A stretch of DNA of 64,000 nucleotides from Hyaloperonospora brassicae. Its lineage: Eukaryota; Oomycota; Peronosporomycetes; Peronosporales; Peronosporaceae. The notes under the pieces are model-generated. The model was not told the origin of the DNA. It worked only from the letters and a program-made list of their open reading frames with translations, and ran no database searches. This document shows, piece after piece, positions 46,288 to 57,799 of the stretch. The translations under genes were made by a program, and so were the position numbers. Numbering within the stretch: position 1 is the first letter of the stretch; every line of letters starts with the position of its first letter. The stretch spans positions 62,001 through 126,000 of the forward strand of contig CANTFL010000421.1 in the NCBI GenBank assembly GCA_947650285.1, in the 5' to 3' direction.

Positions 46288-46817
46288 TGTAACGGAATTA
46301 CACGTCGACTGGTAGTCGACAATAAGTGTGGTGCAGACAAGGGATGGGATCCTCTTTTAAAATGATATTAGAACACACGATCAATATTTGAAGAATGATG
46401 TCTTTAAACCATTGATTAGGAGATCTTTGGAAGAGGTTTATTCAGGACATTAGCGAGTAGGTTAATTACGTTGTTCTAAGGTGATCTTTTTGGTTAAAAA
46501 AGAAATAAATGCAGTTTTCATTTCAATGCGATAGACAAGTGCCTCGTTGAGGCGTCTTGTGATCGTTGGAAAGATATCAACGCCTTGTTAAGACAGCTAC
46601 TTCTTGTGCACTCTGTGCGTCGATTCTATGAATCCTTTGATATTTTTATATTGGGAACGTACGCTCTCTAATCTTGTTGACTCTTTGAGTCGGGTTCTGT
46701 GAACCAAACCTAAGCTCTCCGTGCTTATTGACTCTTCGAGTCGGATTCGTAGAACCAAAGTTGCTCGAGGAGCGTTAAGTCTTCCTCTGACTTAAGGAGC
46801 TGTGTAGCTCCGCTACA
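46288..46817 (+). repeat. 5' LTR of element F
   Basis: About 530 bp, TGTAACGGAATTACA...GCTCCGCTACA. The last 280 bp are a chain of short hairpins: GCCTC/GAGGC (46541-46553), GACT-CTTT-GAGTC, GACT-CTTC-GAGTC, TTAAGTC/GACTTAA, GAGCT/AGCTC. The exact 3' end could be up to 10 bp farther right. Confidence 0.82.
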
Positions 46818-46907
46818 CTAAATAACACCTGACGTCAATTTACATATAAGTCATTACGACTGACCTCTGTGAGGATAAAGCACCCCACACCCCTTCATGA
46901 GGCTTAG

Positions 46908-47905
46908 ATGGTCGCGCTTGATGAGCTGACCACGGCTGTAGGCCCAGAGAATGTAGAGTTTCTAGCCGCACAATATCCCGATGTGCTCAATGCACGAGTT
47001 AAGACCTTCATGCAGTATGAAACGGCCTTGTTGGGGCATGTTCAAAACCAAGTTGCGACGGGTATGCCAACAAGCTATGTGGCTGTGCCAGACGAAGAGG
47101 CTTATCCTCGTCCCCTTCGGGTGGACGTCAAGGATTACTCCGTTTAGGAGGGGGAAATGTCACCCTCTGGATCCGTGTGATTGAGATGGCTATGAGATCT
47201 GGCCTCATCTCTCTTAAGCACCAGTGAGTCTTGCTAGCCATCTCTCAGATCGATGGAAGAGCTAGTGAATGGGCTCTGATGTGTGGCACGTCGGTCGACT
47301 TGGCGTTTCCCATATGGTATTCGCTCGAGTAAGATCTTTTACGAGATTTCCCGACGCCGAATCAGGCTTATCACGTGCGCTCACGCTTCTTATCTTCTCG
47401 TCTGGTTACGAATGAGTTGACGGACTATGTCCAAGAGTTGAGAACTCTTTTGGATGCTATGAAGTCTGACCCTCTCCCTGAGACAGTCTGTCTGACTGTC
47501 TTTATGGAAGGTCTTCGCAATGGCGTTGCCAGGACCGAGGTCTTTTGGGTATGTCCCTCTGCTTTTGAAGAGGCAATGAGTATCGCTCAAAATGCTGAGT
47601 ACAACTTCATGTCGGCTTGCCTTCGTTGAAATTTGTAAAAACCAAGCTTTGCGAGGGCAGCCTCAGTAAATACTCTATTTTACTGTAAGTCCAAACCGAT
47701 GGATCTTAGTCCTGTTGAAGATGAAGGTGGAGCTGAGCTTCATGTTGCAGAGCAACGACAGAAACGGAGAAGCTGTTACATTTGCGGAAGCACTAAACAC
47801 TTGCGCCCCACTTCTCCTTTACGTGAGCAACGACAGACTCCTATGAGTCGAAACCCGGCCCCAACAAGACCTGGTACGACACGGGGAAACGTCGACACCC
47901 AGTAG
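46908..47905 (+). pseudogene. Element F gag
   Basis: The N-terminal frame 46908-47147 (VALDELTTAVGPENVEFLAA) ends at a stop. The gag core 47375-47629 reads SRLVTNELTDYVQELRTLLD and VFMEGLRNGVARTEVF. A knuckle remnant at 47699-47905 reads CYICGSTKHLRPTSP, where the last Cys of CCHC is Pro. Frameshifts lie between the pieces. Confidence 0.82.
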
Positions 47906-47960
47906 GCGCGGTCACTCTACTGAGGTAGAACTAAGTTCTGTCACTTCTCTACGAAGAAGA

Positions 47961-48569
47961 GTGAAACAGGGCGTAGACCCAAAGAGCTCTGTGCCCGCCA
48001 GCCCAGAGCGTGGATACAAGCCTGGCTTGTTAGTTTTCGAGGCGAAGATCAAAGGCTTTGAGAAGCATTGGTCGATCCTGATCGACTCCGAAGCATCATG
48101 CAATTATGCTCGACATCATTCCCTTGAGGGAAGTCAGCGATATGCTAAAGCGCTCAAAGCGCATCAAGGTGCTTTGATCATCGTTCGTTTAGCGACTAGT
48201 AGTCGCGTCACAGTGCCTAAAGTTCCGTCAAACTTAGGTGTGAAGTTCTCGGACTTTGACAGCATTGAACGCTGTATTTTCCTCGATTTGGATTTAAGAT
48301 ATGATCTCATTCTAAGTTTGTCTTGTCTAAGAGGCCATGTGCCATGGATTCATTGGAGGTGTAAGACCTTAGGCGCAACGCGCAATGTTCCTAGCAAAGC
48401 TTTGGGGAGTCATGAACCCACCTTTGCTAGGAAACAAAAGCGCTATTGGCGCGAGAAGTTGACGGAAGATGTCCATGTGCTGGACGTTGGTATGTCAGTA
48501 TTAATTTACTCCAATGTCAATGACATAAAGATTGAGCGGAGCTTTTTCATTGTAGTTAAAGGAAGTTGA
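47961..48569 (+). pseudogene. Element F protease region
   Basis: A 202-codon open frame. LIDSEASCNYARHHSLEG stands where DSGAS is expected, so the catalytic Gly is Glu. The second half has IFLDLDLRYDLILSLSCL, equivalent to VLDLDDKFDVILGLPWL in B. A 12-bp inverted repeat, TTCCTAGCAAAG/CTTTGCTAGGAA (48388-48433), lies in the frame. 48570-49400 is the degraded pre-RT linker. Confidence 0.8.
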
Positions 48570-49416
48570 ACTCCGTTGAGTGATACTCGTTGTTATACTG
48601 AGTCACTGCATCCTGCAAGCATAGTTGGCCTAGGGCCTAGTCATAAGGATGTGGTTCCTATGATTTGAGTGAAGTGGCACGTAAAATTCCAGTGAGAGAG
48701 GGCGGCCGAGATGACACCATACTGAGTGTCGGCTCTGACATTGTTGGCAAAGAGCACAAGCATTAAGGGCTAGGCCGGGGTGCTGTACTGAGTGGTACTT
48801 GGAAATCCACTGGGTGAAGTGTTCGAGTTACGTAACTCTACACCAGATGGCGTTAAAGACATGAGCTCTCGCATAGAGCGTGCTAAGACAAATAGCAACT
48901 ACAAGGGCCCTACTGTCCCGGCCTCTTGGAGGCTTAAGGTTAGTTCGAGTAAACACTCCCGGCGTCGGGTATAAGCTGTTAAGCGCCAAACATCCGAGGT
49001 ATCATGAAGTGATAATATTAATATTACACTCTATACACTTGTCAATGGAGTGACTGGCCATATTGATAGCAACATTAGTCTAGACACTCGTCCGTCCTTG
49101 GATACTCTCTTTAAACAAGAAGAAATGTCTGGTGGCGAATTCACCCATGCCTTGCAGGCAAATAAGTTATCCGATTTAGTTTTTATTCGACCCGACGTTT
49201 AGTTAAACTCATCCTCGTTATAGGACGAGTCCATCCTTGAGGACACGAAGCGACACTAGGTGAGCGCAATGGGTGTGCGATCCTTAAAGGATCCTCTGGA
49301 TCCTTTTCGTCGTTTTGTTAAGTAATTTAAAGACGTGGTGAGTCCCGACCCACCTTCTGGTTTACCTCCTGATAGAGGTGTCCGTCATGTAACTGACTCG
49401 GTTACTGGAACGAAAT

Positions 49417-50230
49417 ATGGGCAACACGGCAGTGTCTTTACCAAAGGAACAGTGTGACGTCATTGAAGAATTTGTATTTGCAAAGCAAGCGACAGGAATG
49501 GTAAGTGAGAGCCGGACTCCCCATTCCACACCGACCTTCTGTGTCAAAAAGCCCAATGGGAAGTGGAGTATTGTTCATGCTTACAATAAGCTTATTGCTG
49601 CCACTGCCCTGGATCAGACACAAATCCCTAGGAAAGATGTTCTTCAGAACAACATGGTGGGATGTACCATGTACAGGGCGCTCGACCAAGTCGATGATTA
49701 TTACCAGTCGCTTATGCGTAAGAGTGATATCCCGCTGATAGAAATTAGCACTCGGAGCGGTTTGCTCTGGAAGTGGCTTAGGATGCCACAGGGGTTGTCA
49801 AATGCCTTAGCTTCATTCAATTGTCTTGTGCACGACTCTTTAGACCTCATCGAGATTATGCACGGAAATACTCCGATGACATCGTTGTCCATAGTCGTGT
49901 TATGAACGATCGGTCAGATGTGAATAATCATATCGACCATATACGAGCGGGGCTTGAGTGCAAGCGCACAAAGAATTATATGCCAACGCATCTGAGTGCA
50001 TCGTTGGTGCAGAAGAGATTCCTTTTCAAGGGTGATTCATTGGATAGCGAGGACTTCAGAGGATACCCGCTAAGGTAAACGCCAAAGTTGATTGGCCGGC
50101 TCCAAAGAACCGAAAGGACTTACTTGAGTGGCTTGGCCTTGCCAATTATATACACAAGTATAGTGCGAACTACGCAGACATGGCTCGGTCATGGTCTAAT
50201 CTCCTACAAAAGAATGTCCGTGGTGCGGAA
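49417..50230 (+). pseudogene. Element F reverse transcriptase
   Basis: 49417-49905: PHSTPTFCVKKPNGKWSIVH, AYNKLIAATALDQTQIPRKD, SGLLWKWLRMPQGLSNALAS. After a frameshift the catalytic box reads YSDDIVVHSR (about 49870-49900), then KVDWPAPKNRKDLLEWLGLA and NYIHKYSANYADMA (connection domain). Confidence 0.9.
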
Positions 50231-50279
50231 CTAGCACCGAGCATGATACTTTCCAAGCAGTTAAATAGAGTATCTATCA

Positions 50280-50760
50280 TACGTTAACCCCTTGGCCTTT
50301 CCGATCCTGATCGGCCTTTCAGTGTCGTCTGTGACGCATCTGACTTTGCCATAGTCAGCGCTCTGTAACAGACAGATTTTGATGGAAGGGAGCGCGTCAT
50401 TGCGTTTATGTCCCTACAGCTGAAAGCAGCGGATAAGAACTATCCCGTTATGACAAAGAGCTACTTGCAATGAAGTATGTTTTGTCTAATTCAGAGTCCT
50501 TCTTCTTTTTCGCTCGAATCCATTTGTGACCTATACAGATCATGCGTCACTACGCACTGCGACATAGACGCTCCACCTCTCTAAGAGAATGGCTCGTTGG
50601 CTTTCCTTCTTTGCAGAGTACAACTTCGAGGTGAAGTATAAGCCGGGCAAGCAGAAATCTTCGCTGATGCGTTGTCACGCAGGCCTGACCATGAGCCTGC
50701 TCATGTGACGACTCTGTCGTCGTCGGTCACTGACCTAATCCGTACGGCATATGCCAAGGA
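50280..50760 (+). pseudogene. Element F RNase H
   Basis: DRPFSVVCDASDFAIVSAL then a stop, DGRERVIAFMSLQLKAADKN, YPV, then frameshifts; TDHASL-like bases at about 50535-50560 and FADALSRRPDHEPAHV near 50660-50705. Confidence 0.82.
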
Positions 50761-50824
50761 TGAACACTGTGTAGCCCTGCTACGTGCTCTAGGGAGAGAG
50801 GAGTTTAAGGACTCAGACAAATAG

Positions 50825-52105
50825 TTGCCGGCACGATTACGTGCGAGGCTACATCGATATTCCATCGATCACGGCCTGTTGTGCTATAGCACGGATGTGG
50901 AGGATACCCCTCGCATGTTTATCTCTCATGATGAGGAGTTGAAGTATTGGATCCTCTATGAGGCACATGATACTGCGTTGAGTGGTCATCTCGGTCTTGA
51001 GAAGACCCACGGCTCAGTTAGACGATGCAATTGGTGGTCCAAACTATACAAATGGGTGAGTACATATGTGCGTTCGTGTGAAACGTGCCAACGGGTGAAA
51101 CCCTAAATTCATGCGGCTGCGCCGCTAACTAGTTTGCCTGTACCCAAGGGGTGTTAGGAGTCCATCAGCATGGATTTCCAGTTTGGTTTACCGAAGAATG
51201 CGTATGGTAATACGATTATTGTGGTCTTTGTTGGTCGTTTGAGCAAGATGGCTCATTTAGCGGCAGTGCCGGATTTCACCGATGATGGGGGTATAGCTAC
51301 GCTGTTTATTGATCGCGTGTTTCGACAACACGTTTTGCCGTTGGCAATTGTCTCCAATAGAGATCCTCTATTCACAATGAAGTTTTGGAAATGCATCTTC
51401 AAAGTGTTCGGCACACGATTCGACATGTCCACAGCGGATCATTCGCAGACCGATGGTCAAACCGAGCGAGTGCATAGCATCATGGGTGACATCTTGCGTA
51501 GTTTGCCCTGTAACTTGTAAGCGTTGAAGTTCGATGCTTCCTGTTGTTAAGCTTGCGTTGAATAACGCCAGCCATGCCTTTACCGGCTACTTCGTTCTAT
51601 GTGAATGGTCTCACACCCTCGCGTTCCGTAAACGTTGACACTACGTGGTTCAGGGCTTGGTGGGGTAAGAGCTGCCGACCGGCTTGCTAATATCAGCCCT
51701 GCTACTATTTAAAAACAGGTAAGCGAGTTTGTCTCAACGCGATTAGATGTCTTACGACATGTGCTTGATCCAGTGGCTGATAGCCAAGACAAGCAGAATG
51801 AACAAGATGATGCTAAAGGAAGAGGTTGTATTAAACGTTGTGAGGTCGGGGACCAAGTTCTGCTTTATGCTAGATCTACTTACAAACGTCGTGTCTGCTG
51901 TCTTCAAGACAAAGTTGCGTCCGCGCTTCATTGGACCATTCACGGTCGTCGCCAAGAAATGACTTGCTTATACGCTCATCCTTCCGCGCAAACTGCGCAC
52001 AAACCTCGTGTTCTACGTTGGTTTGCTTAAGCCGTATCGGGATCCGTCCCACGTGAACTTGATGGCGCTTGCGACGCATCAATTGGCCTTGCCATCGGTT
52101 GCTTA
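50825..52105 (+). pseudogene. Element F integrase
   Basis: Zinc finger 50825-51106 (HDTALSGHLG, CETCQRV). Core 51170-51520 with VSNRDPLFTMKFW (catalytic Asp replaced by Asn, as in B) and STADHSQTDGQTERVH, which retains the third catalytic Glu. The C-terminal part near 51890-52105 reads KLRPRFIGPFTVVAKK and VFYVGLLKPYRDPSH. Frameshifts separate the core and C-terminus. Confidence 0.88.
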
Positions 52106-52338
52106 ATCTATATCAGAAGATCAAGCTGAGCCTCCATCCAAGCTTGGCCACTTTCAATGCCTAGACACGTGCTTGGCCCAACTTCAACACCTTAACACGA
52201 GCTCGAATCGCGTCAAACGCACTCTGAGCCTTATTTAATGTCTCACGAAGACCACTCATCTTGATAAGCACCTTCCCATACTCCTCCTTGGTATACCAAC
52301 CACCTCCGACGCTGCGAGATGAACAAGGGAACCGCCCG

Positions 52339-52600
52339 TTCTATGTGGAGATACTCCTGAAACGACGTCGTCGTTAGGGTCAATTCCAGTATCTAATGAA
52401 GTGGCAAGGGTATCCGGAGTCGGATAACTTATGAAAGTATTAGATACCTATTAGGCAGGATTGCTAATACGCCTTGGATGTTTTTGGGAATCTTGGCAAG
52501 GGTCATCCCACGACCGAGCGCGCTTCTCACCACAAGTGGTGGGAAATAGCGACTTGCATCGCACCATTGGGTCGGAAACCGCGGTTACCTGCGTAGCCAA
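52339..52600 (+). pseudogene. Element F chromodomain
   Basis: FYVEILLKRRRR, a stop, GQFQYLMKWQGYPESDNL, a stop, KY, a stop, then IPIRQDC. The WQGYPESDN core is unmistakable. This is the last sense domain; the antisense frame meets it tail to tail. Confidence 0.78.
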
Positions 52601-53370
52601 AGCATAGCGTGTTCGATTCTACAGTTGGCCGTTGGCCTTGACGTATTCATACCGAAGCTTTCGTTCCAAAATATTATAAGCCACACCGGCACTCACTCTT
52701 AGAGCTGTCATGCTGCTGAGGTGTCGCTTGCAGTACGCCCAGCGTATGAATTGGTTGACATCCTACTCAGGTAACTCACCGGCAAACATCAAAATGGAGA
52801 CGCCCTTAATCCGATTAACTGATTTACTACGATCTAGGGTCTCACGGTGTGCCTTGTACCGACCTTGTGTGGTCAAGAATGATACGAGATATATCTCATG
52901 CAGAAACTGGAGGAAGGCGGTATCTTCTTGCGACGTAGCCCTTGGGGCAGTGGCCTGTGTTAAAAGGCTACGGCCATCCGTTTGACGGAGACTTTGCTCC
53001 ACGTCAGGTGTTAATAACACATAACTGATAAGAGTCGAGTGAGCCTCTTTAACTGAGCGCGACATAGAGATCTCTCCTCACGCTGAAGAATAAACTCATG
53101 TTTCTCGTCGAGTGAATTAATGATGATTTGTTCACCAGAATCTTTTGCATGATGCTGCACTTTTGGCGCATTAGTTTTACCACGTTCAATGAGCCGATTT
53201 GGCGCTTTGAGTTGTCGAGCCTCAGACACAGATGGGGGTGGACATTGTCCCGTCATCTCCCTTGACCTTGGTATCGCTACAGTGGTCCACATCCTCATCA
53301 AAATCGGGGTAGGGGGAAAGCGTCCGAGACTCGTTAGGTGGCGATGCCATAGTGTTTCGTTTTTTTGCAT
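52480..53370 (-). pseudogene. Element F antisense reading frame (aORF), helical protein, broken
   Basis: On the strand opposite to gag-pol. It starts about 100 bp inside the 3' LTR: 53370-53011 (WHRHLTSLGRFPPTPILMRM, LDEKHEFILQREERSL), a frameshift, then 53065-52763 (SRSVKEAHSTLISYVLLTPD, TAFLQFLHEIYLVSFLTTQG, GVSILMFAGELPE), one stop, and the same frame goes on as DVNQFIRWAYCKRHLSSMTA, LRVSAGVAYNILERKLRYEY, a stop, and NRTRYALATQVTAVSDP, fading near 52480. About 295 codons with three defects. The plus strand here has no comparable frame. It is rich in aromatic and hydrophobic residues, so probably a globular helical protein; no family recognised. Confidence 0.6.
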
Positions 53371-53435
53371 ACCGTGGGGTTAAAGCGTACACACAACCAC
53401 CTCTTCGAGTAAAGAATTAGATAATTTCAGTCTTG

Positions 53436-53449
53436 TAGGGGGGGTGAAG
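53436..53449 (+). other. Element F purine tract
   Basis: TAGGGGGGGTGAAG, 23 bp before the 3' LTR start; probably the displaced polypurine tract. Confidence 0.5.
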
Positions 53450-53472
53450 CGCGGTTGCACAATAGGTGTGTG

Positions 53473-53930
53473 TGTAACGAGTTACATTACACGTGTAGTA
53501 CACAAAGGTCGGATTCCAATAATAAATGATAGTAGAACACCGTATCAATTGTCAGGGGCTGACGTGTATCAGCCACCGGATTAAGATCTTTTAAGAGGTT
53601 ATTAATTAATTAGAACAGTAGTAACTAGGTAATGTACGTAGTTCCGAGGTGTTCGTTTTGACAGACAGAAAAAAGAGTTCAATTACCATTTTGGTCAACA
53701 TAAGACACGTGCCTCACGAGGCGTCTTGATCAAAAAAAAGAAGGCCCTTTGGAGGTTGCTGCTCTTGAGCCTTCTGTGCTGTGATTCTCTTGTATCGTTT
53801 TGTTCCCCTGGAACAGGGACCTGAAGCCATCTGAGCTTATTAATTATCTGAGTCTGGTTCTTTGAACTAAAGTTGCTCGTAGAGCATTTAGTATTCTACT
53901 GATTTAAATAGCTGTATAGCTCCGCTACCA
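53473..53930 (+). repeat. 3' LTR of element F
   Basis: About 458 bp, TGTAACGAGTTACA...GCTCCGCTACC. It aligns to 46288-46817 with many changes and about 70 bp missing. The GCCTC/GAGGC hairpin persists with a changed loop. Confidence 0.82.
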
Positions 53931-54379
53931 AACTGCTTCTGCAGTCACGTGCTTTGATACCGGTGACCGCTTACCAGTAGCCAGGCGATATATGTTGCTG
54001 GTGGCATCCCCGTGCGATGCGTCATCGCTTAGGCATAGCTCTCGTCCGATCTGCGAACGATTGAGCGGCCAATGTGGGGCCTGCCCTCACTCGTGGCAGC
54101 AGCCTTACGTTCGGCGCTGTTGTATCGGAAATTGCGCAACAGGTAATAAGACTTTGGTTGATGCTTTCTCCCCTGTATGCATTCCATGCACACTTAATAC
54201 TTGTCCTGCCTTTTAACTCGCAGGGAAAATACATCGACGAACGTAGTCTACAGACGCACATCTCAAATTGCGGTGTCACTTGCCCGAAACATTCCAGCGG
54301 CATTGCCTTACGCATGATAGAGTCGCCCTCAGTAATGTAGACCATGTAACGTAGAAGCGATGATATCGTAGGGTGATAA
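53931..54379. other. Unassigned stretch with an intron-like segment
   Basis: No known element. On the plus strand a frame (LRTIERPMWGLPSL, AAALRSALLYRKLRN) runs into GTAATA at 54143 and TTTTAACTCGCAG at 54223, an 81-bp segment with splice-like borders; the sequence beyond stays open to about 54312. No homologue recognised. Confidence 0.25.
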
Positions 54380-55560
54380 AAATAGGGGAAATAAAAGAAT
54401 GCCCTATTTAATGACGAAAATAAAAAAATGCCCCAGATGATTGGAAATTAAAAAAATGCCCCACGTTCTATCATACTAAATTTTATCTAGCACACATATA
54501 ACCAGACGTCCTCAATCATTTTTTCCATTTTACGGCCGAGACCAACCCCCGCCCTGTTTAGGAAGCCGCGGAGACGGTTCTGCCGCGGGCGTGCTGCGCT
54601 TGCAGTCACCAGTTTCCGGCGCAGACGCGAGATATGAGGACGTAAATAAATTTAGTCGGTGCAAATGTTGTTAATGTTATTGTTATTGTCATTGCTTTTG
54701 TTTTTGTTGTTTTAGTTGCTATTGTTGATGTTGCTACTGCTGCTGTTGTTCTTGAAGAAACTGCGGTTGCTGTTGTTGTTAATCTGTTGATGATGCTACT
54801 GCTTTTGGTGATGCTACTGCTGTTGATGCTGCTACTGTCGTTGTATGTGCTGCGGTTGCTATTCATGATAATCTACTTATGGGATTGCATTTTCGCGCTC
54901 CCTAACGTTTATGCGTCGACTTGACCCGTCGCCATTCCGCAGCTGGCGACGTCGAAGCTCGCCAAGTCCGTTCCGACGCCGACGGAGTTTGAGTCTCAGT
55001 CGCATTCATCCTCCGAGTCGCAGCAGGAGCTCGAGTTGTGGACGTAGCAGCCGGAGCAGCCGCAGATGAAGATTTGGTCGCGTGTGGCAGCAGTTATATG
55101 CACCAGATGCAGTTGTTGCAGAGGATGAATTTGCGTGCACGAACGCCCGCAACAAGCGCGTAAGTTTCTCAATGACAGACATCGTACATTTTCGTGTGTG
55201 TGTAGCTAGAAATAGATGATTGCGGTGCTGCACTTACCGAGCTGCTTTAAGACTACTAAACCGGTTTACTAGAGCGATTGGATTAAAGCAACTTGTACGT
55301 TAAAATGCCAGCATCTACTATAAGGGATTAGAGTAAATTGCATAGCGCTCATGGAAACTGCGTTAAGAACCGTAATCAACAGAACCAGAACTTGGATCGA
55401 TGTGTTGCGCTTGAGTTACTTAAGGCGTGGCTGCATCGTGATTCTCGATATGAGAGGCATTTATGTATGCATGACGTGGGACATTTTTTTATTTTCCCAT
55501 TTATCTGGGGCATTTTTTATTTTCGTGATAATTACGAATTATTGTTTAGGCCACGACTAG
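54380..55560. mobile_element. DNA-transposon-like unit with 51-bp inverted repeats
   Basis: 54414-54464 and 55476-55526 are inverted copies (ACGAAAATAAAAAA(A)TGCCCC... on one side), about 85% alike, each with two AATAAAAAAATGCCCC-type units; a third unit (AATAAAAGAATGCCC) lies outside on the left. The 1 kb between has a GTT/GCT-rich tract and a Ser/Gln/Glu-rich frame (PTPTEFESQSHSSSESQQEL). No transposase and no target duplication found, so its outer ends are uncertain. Confidence 0.5.
54663..54850. repeat. Degenerate GTT/GCT trinucleotide tract
   Basis: Imperfect runs of GTT, GCT and ATT over nearly 190 bp. Confidence 0.85.
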
Positions 55561-55720
55561 GGGCACACCCCACTTTTGCTATTGACACACCCTATTTTTG
55601 CTACGGGTATACCCACCCTTTCAAAGTGGAAAATAGGACTTCACATTTTATGGTGCAGAATGAGTGAAATACGTAGTCACTTACTAGAGAGAGATTTAAT
55701 GACGCTCTATAAATGTAAGA

Positions 55721-57555
55721 TTAAGTGCAAGATGTGTGACAGCTCCGGAGCCAGGAAAGCGTAACCGGTGACGGTAAACTCTCGTGACGGATCTCAGGAG
55801 CAACTGGGAAATCCCACGGCCGAAGAGTAAACAGGTCCATGTAGGCGTGCAATACCGCCCCTTGGACTACTGTATCCAGACGGCGATAGTCACGCTTCAA
55901 CACCGCCGTGAGTTTACATATATTGTGCGCCCAAATAAGGGCGACACTTTTAGTTACTGTGGTCAGCTCTTCTCTAAACACCGCGTCGTTCCGCTCATTC
56001 CATAGATGAGTGAGGCAGATAGTACACATAAAAAAGCAGATTCGCTTCCAGCCCTTAACCACGGCCTCGAAATCGTCCTGAAAACGTTGAAGCAGCAGAT
56101 GAAGCTACCGTGCCGGTATCATAGAAGCTCGTCTAGTGGTGGAGCTGAGCAAAAGTTTCGTATCTCCGAAATAGGCCTCGGTGACGTCTGACCAGCGCCG
56201 GAGGATTTTCTTCCAAAATGCGCGCAACTTCGGACAGTCCCAGAAGATGAAAGCCGGAGACTCCCTAACACCGTGGCACCCCGGAGACGCACGCCTAATA
56301 TGTTCATCCTTCTTACCCGCGTGATATAGTTTAAGGCGCTTCGTAGCAATCCGATATTACGCCCAAACTTGGTGACCCAGAAGCCCATGTGCGTGACGCC
56401 ACACTTGGGACGGACTCTGATGTACGGCTTCCCGCTACCATGAATCCGTATCGACTACGGCTTCCATACGCCGCAATAGCGGCCGTAATTCAACCGCTAA
56501 CGGTCTTTTATGAAGCTGAAAAGCACGACGAAAAATTGTTCTCCGAAGGGAAATATTCGCGACGCGCTCCACTGACTACCATGGAAACCGGTGGTGGCTG
56601 GGATGGGCGTAAATACGACACCGTGCAACTGAAAAAATCGGCTGAAGGTGCGAGCCCAGCAACTAGGGCCGAGGCCGGGTCTGGTTCCTGCGGAAGGAAG
56701 TACCATCGGAACCCGTCGGCCCCCTGCCACAGGTGGACCCAGACATTCGGAAGGAAATGAAGACCCCGTCGTTTCCGGACGATGCGTACCCACATCATCA
56801 TTTATTAGTCATATTCGTACCGAAACGAAGGGGCATGCCGCAACCTTAAAGGAGGCATAACCGCCAATTCTGTACCAACGAGGAAAGGTGGTGACGCCAG
56901 CAGGATAGCCGTTGCCCATCGCCGTAACTTAGACTGTGAGTCGTAAGAAAAGGACGGTCCCGCAGGATAAATGCAGAAGGTAAACTCTGCCTGTCCTGTC
57001 CGACGGACTTGTAAGTCCGAGATAGATTAAGCAACGATCCTGTATAATTTGGAGCTGACCATATGTAGTCCTCGCCTGTCGCATTCCCAGGGGTTATTAA
57101 TCCAGACAAACGTCCACCAAATTCGATATATATTGTGCAAGCGATGGTTCTGAGCAGCTTTTGCATCTGAAAAGCGAAGTTAAGCGACAAAACCCATTTT
57201 TCCCCGTCCCACCGGCTGTCGGCGCCTTGTAGCAAGGGTGCCCCGTGCTCAGTCATCCGGTCCCGGATGCGCTCCAAATGATCATCTGTGGGCTCAAAGA
57301 GCTTGTCCAGATCACTCTCAGCCAAATCATTTAAAGTTTGAGCCAAATCAGCCAACCACGCCCCCCGAGGCCTCTCGTGTAGTACCATCCCAGAAAGGAT
57401 TGTCCGACCTTGATACGGCCAGAAACGCCACGAGCAAAATTATTTATATTTGCTTGTGTGGGCCATTGCAGCGCATGTTTGATTCGCTGTGTTTTTATGG
57501 GGACCTCAAAAGAAGCAACCCCGAATGCCCCTGCCTTTTTAGGTGTAGAGATCAT
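55721..57555 (-). pseudogene. LINE-2 C-terminal region
   Basis: Pieces in order: KAGAFGVASFEVPIKTQRIK (57540-57480), LDKLFEPTDDHLERIRDRMT and SRWDGEKWVLSLNFAFQMQK (57388-56846), MWVRIVRKRRGLHFLPNVWV (56801), WVTKFGRNIGLLRSALNYIT (56388), and CTICLTHLWNERNDAVFREE (56062-55721), the HLWxERN stretch typical of the zinc-binding end of LINE polymerases (zf-RVT type). Frameshifts lie between all of them. Confidence 0.75.
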
Positions 57556-57799
57556 TCCAGGATTCTACTTGTGTCGCCGCGCTTCCGTGGATGTGGCACG
57601 GGCCCACGAAATTGTTTTTACAAATTCTATATCGCCTTTCTTGCCCTTTCCGGCATGCCAAACACTGCGGATGCAACAATGTTCTGACGGCAGGATGATT
57701 CAGTTTAGAATCAAAAACCGATGCTTTACATTAGTTGAAACTTTGACAGCCGTGAACAGGCGCCGTTGTAGCTTCCTAATTCGAAGCGCCCAATTGCAA

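Larger units (their letters stand above)
46288..53930 (+). mobile_element. Element F: complete, inactivated chromodomain Ty3/Gypsy
   Basis: About 7.6 kb: LTR, gag, protease, RT, RNase H, integrase, chromodomain, antisense frame, purine tract, LTR. It belongs to the TGTAACGG superfamily but is distant from B. The LTRs are strongly diverged from each other, so it is old. The left flank is GTTCA; no matching right flank was found because the 3' LTR end is eroded. Confidence 0.88.

Noticed and set aside
54606..54866. Ser/Thr-rich ORF as a mucin-like gene
   Set aside because: It is only the translation of a degenerate trinucleotide tract.
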